DNA of 64,000 nucleotides from Omphiscola glabra (Eukaryota; Mollusca; Gastropoda; Lymnaeidae): assembly GCA_964017045.1 (NCBI GenBank), contig OZ024808.1, positions 8,007,284-8,071,283 of the forward strand, given 5' to 3'. The notes under the pieces are model-generated. The model saw only the letters and a list, made by a program, of their open reading frames with translations, did not search any database and had not been told where the DNA came from. The translations under genes and the position numbers were made by a program. Each line of letters begins with the position of its first letter. Positions within the stretch are counted from its first letter, which is position 1. This document shows, one piece after another, positions 58,285 to 64,000 of the stretch.

Positions 58285-58685
58285 CCACGCGAGTCAAGGT
58301 CATACCGTGCATGTCTCTGTTAAGGCCGTGACCCACCTACACTTCTGTCTCTGACAAGTGAGGGCCATACCGTACATGTCTCTGTTAAGGCTGTGACAGA
58401 TCTACACTTCTATCTCTGGCAAGTGAGGGCCATACCGTACATGTCTCTGTTAAGGCTGTGACCCATCTACACTTCTACCTCTGGCAAGTGAGGGCCATAC
58501 CGTACATGTCTCTGTTAAGGCTGTGACAGATCTACACTTCTATCTCTGGCAAGTGAGGGCCATACCGTACATGTCTCTGTTAAGGCTGTGACAGATCTAC
58601 ACTTCTATCTCTGGCAAGTGAGGGCCATACCGTACATGTCTCTGTTAAGGCTGTGACCCATCTACACTTCTACCTCTGGCAAGTG
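58285..58685. repeat. 65-bp tandem repeat, about 6 copies
   Basis: The unit includes CTGTTAAGGCTGTGACAGAT, CTACACTTCTATCTCTGGCA and AGTGAGGGCCATACCGTAC. ACAGAT and ACCCAT subtypes alternate irregularly. Confidence 0.93.
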
Positions 58686-58689
58686 ACTA

Positions 58690-59875
58690 TAGTGTATGGT
58701 CTCAATACCCTCAGGGACTCACTATTCGCAGCCTACCCACTCCCCCACATTCTGTAGACCTGTTAATTGTTTGATCATGACGGTAACGTCAACCTGTGAC
58801 ACAAATACTTCTTCATTAGCTCAGTGTGAGAGATTGATTTTTATTATTTTTGTACATTTATTTTAACGATAATCATAAAAACAAACAAAAAAACTTTTAA
58901 AGGTGTTTTTTTTAAAATTTAATAGTGGTTCATAGTTTGTTTAAATCAACACCAGTTTGTAAGTTCGTTCAAAGATAGGCCAAAGGATAAGCCTGATGGT
59001 AGGAGAGAGATAAGCCAGATGGTATTTCAGAGATAAGCCATGTGACAAGCCTGTTTGCAGACCTATCTGATCAAAGGGACAACACTGACAAACACGCTGA
59101 ATAATACATGTAGATAAGATATCTCGTTAGGCAAAGAGTAAGTTAGATCGATACCATCGTTCACATAGAGAGCTTACATTGAAAAAAAGAAAAATTAAAA
59201 ACAGATCGATTCTTTTTTTTTTATTTTGATCGATACCAACATTAAAAAGTATTTCTTACCCTACATCGAAATCCGTTTAACCATTGCACATCGTGACGTG
59301 ATATCTCCGGGAATTCCTTAATATACACGCATCAACGAATACGTCCACCGAACGACGATCCGAGAAGCCTCACGAGTAACAGGATTAATCCAAGCATGAA
59401 TTCATGAGTAGTAATGACACTGACAAGCCCTCGCCTGTTCCTCGCTGCCTACACTTCATTGGCTCATCTAATCCGCAACACGTGATATCTTAGAAGTCGG
59501 AGGGCCTTGCTGAGCATTCATCGAATCGTACTGCGGGGGGTCAAAGGATGTGGTAAGTTTAAGGTATCGTACACGAAAGGTATTCGCACACCACAGGTGA
59601 TGTCAACAGAAGCTGTTTGCGTCTATAACACAAAAAAATCCCGCACGAGAAAAGTTACCAACGCCATAACAGAATAAACTGACAATGCGTGTATACGTCT
59701 CTTGGCATCTCGGTGCCGCTGCGACGGAGCTGCCACGAGAGACGGGCCACGAGGACAGGGAGAAACGCTATTGGATAAAGAGAGAAGGCCCCCGCGAGTG
59801 CTGTAATTTTAAACACCTACAATTATCATCAATGCGAGACAAGGCTATAAGGTGGTGGCATGTGAAGAGGAAGCA
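58690..59875. other. Non-coding stretch, no gene seen
   Basis: A GATAAGCCN-like word recurs at 58970-59060. The open frame at 59685-59924 (79 codons) has no recognised motif. No other feature is visible. Confidence 0.4.
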
Positions 59876-59972
59876 CGGCTGGTTGTTTGGTCTGTTGGGA
59901 GAGTTTGCTTGTCGTTTTGTCTGATATCCCTTGGTTGTTTGATCTGTTGGGAGAGTTTGCTTGTCGTTTTTT
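59876..59972. repeat. Direct duplication, about 50 bp
   Basis: TTGGTCTGTTGGGAGAGTTT and GCTTGTCGTTTT occur twice in a row, the second copy having TTGATCTG. Confidence 0.85.
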
Positions 59973-59975
59973 TTT

Positions 59976-60440
59976 CTGATATTATTATTATTATTATTAA
60001 AAGTTTTTTTTAGCGTAGTACCTCAACCTAGGGCTGGGCTCACCACGCTATACATAAAATTTAACAAACATAATCATGAACTTAAAAATTAACATACATT
60101 AATTAATTAAAACAAAACAAATGTTTATTCGCTCCAACCATTCCATAACTTTTTAAACGTCAAGCCATAGACGGCACCCAGCAGTATCGTCTATCGGTCA
60201 GAGAGGGGAATCAGTCAGGATAGTAGAGTTTAAAGAGATGTGTTTTGAGTGCAGTTTTGAAGGCTGTGATGGTTGGTATATTGCGGATGTGTAGGGGAAG
60301 AGAATTCCATTGTTTGGGGGCACAGAAAGAGAAAGATCTTTCACCGTATGTTTTTGTGCGAGTCTTGGGGACAGAAAGAATTCGCGCGTATAGCGAAGGT
60401 TTTCAATCTGATATATTTCAGAGAATTCTTTGAGTTAGAA
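59976..60440 (-). mobile_element. Non-LTR retrotransposon 3' end (LINE B)
   Basis: The minus strand encodes a LINE RT C-terminus without interruption over about 65 codons: VPKTRTKTYGERSFSFCAPK, then QWNSLPLHIRNIP, then FKTALKTHLF. The motif order matches CR1/L2/jockey-type elements. The 3' UTR passes GTGGTGAGCCCAGCCCTAGG and ends in a (TAA)n tail at about 59976. The copy is 5' truncated near 60440. The intact motif stretch suggests it is younger than LINE A. Confidence 0.8.
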
Positions 60441-60584
60441 ATAATATGCACGATTGATAACTTAGCCGCTGATCGAGTCGATTCATAATTGATCCGTTTT
60501 TTATTTTTTATTTTATTTTTATTTTACGATAAAAATCATTATACCAATAATCTATGTATAAGAATGTTACTAACATTACCAGAC

Positions 60585-60925
60585 GGCACTGATTTCACAA
60601 AATAATTTTCCCGATAACCGCGCTAAATCAGATTCTTAAAAATACCGCAAGTGCGTTTGGTGCGTAATATGTTGTTTTGTTGTACGGAAATAGTTGGTGA
60701 AATAAATCTGCGTTGTAAAAGGGGGTGGGACATTATAATATTAATATAGTTCAGGGGCGGTGACGTACCGTGTTGGAAAAAAAAAGAGAAGGGGGGCACT
60801 AATTGTCATTCTTTTAAAGTGCACAACAAGAATGTATGTCTTGGCACGTTGCTTTAGTAGATGGAAAGTTCACGCATTGTGACCGCCACTGTTTGGCAGG
60901 CTATAACTAGTAATAATAATTATAA
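60585..60925 (-). repeat. Dispersed repeat D1, inverted copy
   Basis: Read on the minus strand it has, in D1 order, ACTAGTTATAGCC, GGCGGTCACAATGCGTGAAC, CCATCTACTAAAG, ACAACGCAGATTTATTTCAC, TATTACGCACCAAACGCACT and ATTTAGCGCGGTTATCGGG. It is slightly shorter than the copy at 40078. Confidence 0.78.
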
Positions 60926-61159
60926 TAATAAGTTTTGCTGTTGATAAGCTATGCTTAAAAAAACGCTGTGCCCCAGCCTTTTCTACACGTGCCCCTCCCT
61001 CCACTCCCCCCCCCCCCCCGCCCCAAAGCAACGAATTGTTTTACAAAGCTCTGAGCCTGTACCGTAGTTAGGACCAATAATACTTTCCGCCCTTGACGGG
61101 CATAGTTGTCTTGGGGTTGTGTCCCTCGTGTTGGCCACAGCTACACTAGGCTATTATGT

Positions 61160-62045
61160 CATTACTAGAAATAACCCGCCCAAAACCAGTGCGGTGCATT
61201 GGGTGAACTCTCATCTGCTTAAGACGATGGATGAAACATCCATCCAAATAACACACACTATGAGAGGTTAAGTCAATGAATGAAACATCCATTCAAGTAA
61301 CGCACTTTATGAGAGGTTAAGTCAATGAATGAAACATCCATTCAAATAACACACTTTATAAGAGGTTAAGTCAATGAATGAAACATCCATCCAAGTAACG
61401 CACTTTATGAGAGGTTAAGTCAATGAATGAAACATCCATTAAAATAACACACTTTATGAGAGGTTAAGTCAATGAATGAAACATCCATTCAAGTAACGCA
61501 CTTTATGAGAGGTTAAGTCAATGAATGAAACATCCATTCAAATAACACACTTTATGAGAGGTTAAGTCAATGAATGAAAAATCCATTCAAATAACGCACT
61601 TTATGAGAGGTTAAGTCAATGAATGAAACATCCACCCAAAAAACGCACTTTATGAGAGGTTAAGTCAATGAATGAAACATCCATCCAAGTAACGCACTTT
61701 ATAAGAAGTTAAGTCAATGAATGAAACATCCATCCAAGTAACGCACTTTATAAGAGGTTAAGTCAATGAATGAAACATCCATCTAAATAACACACTTTAT
61801 AAGAGGTTAAATCAATGAATGAAACATCCATCCATGTATATATAACGCACTTTATGAGAGGTTAAGTCCATGGATGAAACATCCATCCAAGTAACGCACT
61901 TTATGAGAGGTTAAGTCAATGAATGAAACATCCATCCGAGTAACGCACTTTATATGAGTTTGATTTTAATTTGATTTGATCTCCGTAAGAAAAAAAAAAT
62001 AATAATAAAATTCACGATCATTATTTTCAAGAATCCCATTTTAAG
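61160..62045 (+). repeat. Dispersed repeat D1 with internal 49-bp tandem expansion
   Basis: The D1 start (ACTAGAAATAACCCGCC, CAGTGCGGT, GTGAACTCTCATCTGCTTAAG) is followed at 61200-61950 by about 15 copies of a 49-bp unit, GAATGAAACATCCATTCAAG then TAACGCACTTTATGAGAGGT and TAAGTCAAT. The unit resembles the D1 block with AACATGC..TCAAGTAACGCAC.TTATAAGA, so the array seems to have grown from D1. A D1-like AAGAATCCCATTTTA tail follows at about 62030. Confidence 0.75.
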
Positions 62046-62734
62046 ACATGAATGTATCCTGCGCGGCTGTTCGGCTATTGAACACAAATGTCCACGCACT
62101 TTTGGTGCACTTTTGCGGCATTGTATTCTTTGCGATTTTGAACAGAACAGTTACAGCCCTGCATGCGTGCACCCATACATTCATACATGATATTATTTGT
62201 GATACTAATATTTCTCCTGTAAATAATCGAACGCGATAAGGCAGCGCCTACAAAGTTCTCTGACCTCGTGACGTCATCCATAGGACTGTTTATGACCTTG
62301 TGACATCATTACTACAAACGCAAACGGCCTTGTGACGTCAATATTATGGAACTTGATGCCCCCCCCCCCACTTCCGCATACACTCAATATAAAATTTGTC
62401 TCTTCACAGCATGAGCCACTCCAGCGGTCTCGCAATGGCTCCACCCCACTTTTCGCTTTTTTTGGTTTTAAGACACACTCATAACGGCACCCAATCCGTG
62501 CCATCTTTACCTTGCTGCCACACTTACTTTTTCAGCCTCACGCCACCGCACAAAACTCCCCACCAGTTACGACTAATAACATCCCAACCCTGACCCCCCC
62601 CCCCCCAACCAAATCTAAAAATGTGTCTTCTCGGATTTTCAATTCTGACAGTAAACCAAACAACCACTCTTGAGGATTTCATTCTAAACACTGAGAGGAT
62701 ATTTAAAATAAGACACCGGCCATTTCGAGTCTAC
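62046..62734. other. Non-coding stretch, no gene seen
   Basis: Unique sequence with C runs near 62350 and 62597 and several GTGACGTCA words at 62267-62340 (CCTTGTGACGTCA-like, three copies). Small frames lack motifs. Confidence 0.4.
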
Positions 62735-63600
62735 CAGCCAACAGCAGATAAAACAGACCAACAACCGATAAAACAGACCAACAGCCTACAGCAGATAAAA
62801 CAGACCAACAGCCAACAGCAGATAAAACGGACCAACAGCCAACAGCCGATAAAACAGACCAACAGCCTACAGCAGATAAAACAGACCAACAGCCAACAGC
62901 AGATAAACAGACCAACAGACAACAGCAGATAACAGACCAATGGACAACAGCAGATAAAACAGACCAACAGCAAACATCAGATAAACAGACCAACAGACAA
63001 CAGCAGATAAACAGCCCAACAGACAACAGCAGATAAAACAGACCAACAGCCAACAGCAGATAAAACAGACCAACAGACAACAGCAGATCAAGCAGACCAA
63101 CAGCATACAGCAGATAAAACAGACCAACAGCCAACAGCCAATAAAACAGACCAACAGCCAACAGTAGATAAAACAGACCAACAGCAGATAGAACAGACCA
63201 ACATACCAACATCAGATAAAACAGACCAACAGACAACAGCCGATAAAACAGACCAACAGCCAACAACCGATAAAACAGACCAACAGCCAACAGTAGATAA
63301 AACAGACCAACAGCAGATAGAACAGACCAACATACCAACATCAGATAAAACAGACCAACAGACAACAGCAGATAAAACAGACCAACATACCAACAGCAGA
63401 TAAAACAAACCAACAGACAAAAGCAGATAAAACAGAACAACAGCCAACAGCAGATAAAACATACCAACAGACAAAAGCAGATAAGAGACCATCAGCAGAT
63501 AAAACAGACCATCAGCAGATAAGACAGACCATCAGCAGATGAGATAGACCATCAGCAGATAAAACAGACCAACATCCAACTGTAGATAAAAACAAATTAA
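62735..63600. repeat. Tandem repeat around CAGCAGATAAAACAGACCAA
   Basis: About 35 units of 17, 20 or 27 bases, depending on whether CAGCCAACAG is present. Blocks of subtypes recur, for example the ACATACCAACATCAG phrase at 63200 and 63330 (about 131 bases apart). The Leu/Val/Cys/Phe frames on the minus strand are artefacts. Confidence 0.92.
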
Positions 63601-63785
63601 CAGCCAACAGCAGTTACACAAGTAAAAGAAAGGCATTCCATGCCATCGGTTTGGAGGGGAGGGGGAGGGGTTAGTTTTGAGGAATGGAGGTGGGATCGAT
63701 GGGTGGGGGGTCGGGGGTTTCTCTCAATATTTTAAAGGTTAAAATCTAGTTTCCGACTCCGTGTCTGAAAACCTCCGACGACAAG

Positions 63786-63958
63786 TCAAGACAGACCCAG
63801 ACTAAGACGACGGATAAGTGGTGGGCTGGGCAGTGGTGGGGAATTGGAGCCCGGGGGGGGGGGAGGCTGGACGGCGGACACGACATCTTCAGAATCACCA
63901 GAAAAATCATCAGCAGTAATTCCAGCGACTGACAGCCGGCCACCAAATGACCCAATTA
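63786..63958 (-). CDS. Candidate terminal coding exon of an unidentified gene
   Basis: A good 3' splice site, TCCCGAGTTCCCTTCCCCGCAG, ends at 63959 on the minus strand. Downstream only one frame is open: about 57 codons (IGSFGGRLSVAGITADDFSG... PPLIRRLSLGLS) to a TGA at 63786. The other two frames stop at once or within 16 codons. The peptide has an acidic SGDSEDVVSAV stretch and a Pro-rich stretch encoded across a C12 run, where sequencing slippage is possible. I do not recognise it. No AATAAA follows within 150 bases. It would be the 3' end of a gene lying to the right, not part of the large exon at the left edge, which has its own start. Confidence 0.35.
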
Positions 63959-64000
63959 CTGCGGGGAAGGGAACTCGGGACAACTAAAAGGACGACAGTC

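Noticed and set aside
59685..59924. 79-codon frame in unique sequence as a small gene
   Set aside because: No recognisable motif, no strong start context or splice signals; it runs into a local duplication at its 3' end.
60245..60488. Two plus-strand frames of 62-71 codons
   Set aside because: They are antisense to the RT C-terminal end of LINE B.
62703..63492. Leu/Val/Cys/Phe-rich minus-strand frames resembling membrane protein
   Set aside because: Translation of a CAGATAAAACAGACCAACAG array; three overlapping frames show the same composition.
1..64000. tRNA, 5S or other structured RNA genes
   Set aside because: I looked for GGTTCGAATCC-type B boxes with matching acceptor stems and for 5S-like internal control regions and found none that could be supported by eye.

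Overview
The window looks like part of an animal nuclear genome, most likely a marine or freshwater invertebrate and plausibly a gastropod mollusc. There is no bacterial gene packing. One very long exon has a eukaryotic splice donor, non-LTR retrotransposon 3' ends are present, and several short hAT-type elements carry 8-bp target duplications. One of these reads as a SPIN (SPACE INVADERS) element; from memory, SPIN has been reported from vertebrates, a triatomine bug and a pond snail. The species assignment is inference.

The only convincing large gene is at the left edge. A minus-strand exon (259-5764, or 259-5647 from a better initiation context) encodes about 1,800 residues of mostly disordered, Ser/Gly/Gln-rich protein. 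It ends in a GTGAGT donor at 258, so the gene continues off the left edge. I do not recognise the family. A second, weaker candidate is a minus-strand terminal exon at 63786-63958, the possible 3' end of a different gene entering from the right.

The 58 kb between them is non-coding as far as I can see. By adding the spans listed here, about 28 kb (roughly 44%) is tandem repeat, made of more than 40 different minisatellite families with units from 8 to about 110 bp. The largest arrays are a 48-bp repeat (33390-37732, about 90 copies), a 33-bp repeat (22045-25363, about 100 copies), a 19-bp repeat (50325-52170) and a 60-bp repeat (27480-28545). The 48-, 33- and 60-bp arrays show higher-order structure from block duplications. 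Most long open frames in this part are artefacts of repeat units whose length is a multiple of three.

Interspersed elements are a SPIN-like hAT element (41228-41433), two copies of a second hAT-like MITE (11200-11387, 47815-48001), a third hAT-like element (9493-9684), two decayed LINE 3' ends on the minus strand (57738-58235, 59976-60440), a family D1 with about six full or partial copies (one hosting an expanded 49-bp array at 61160-62045), a repeat pair whose inner segment is inverted between copies (16343-16590, 39776-40032), and a 148-bp inverted-repeat element with a hammerhead-like core (26952-27099). Long G or C homopolymers recur throughout. I found no tRNA, rRNA or CRISPR locus.
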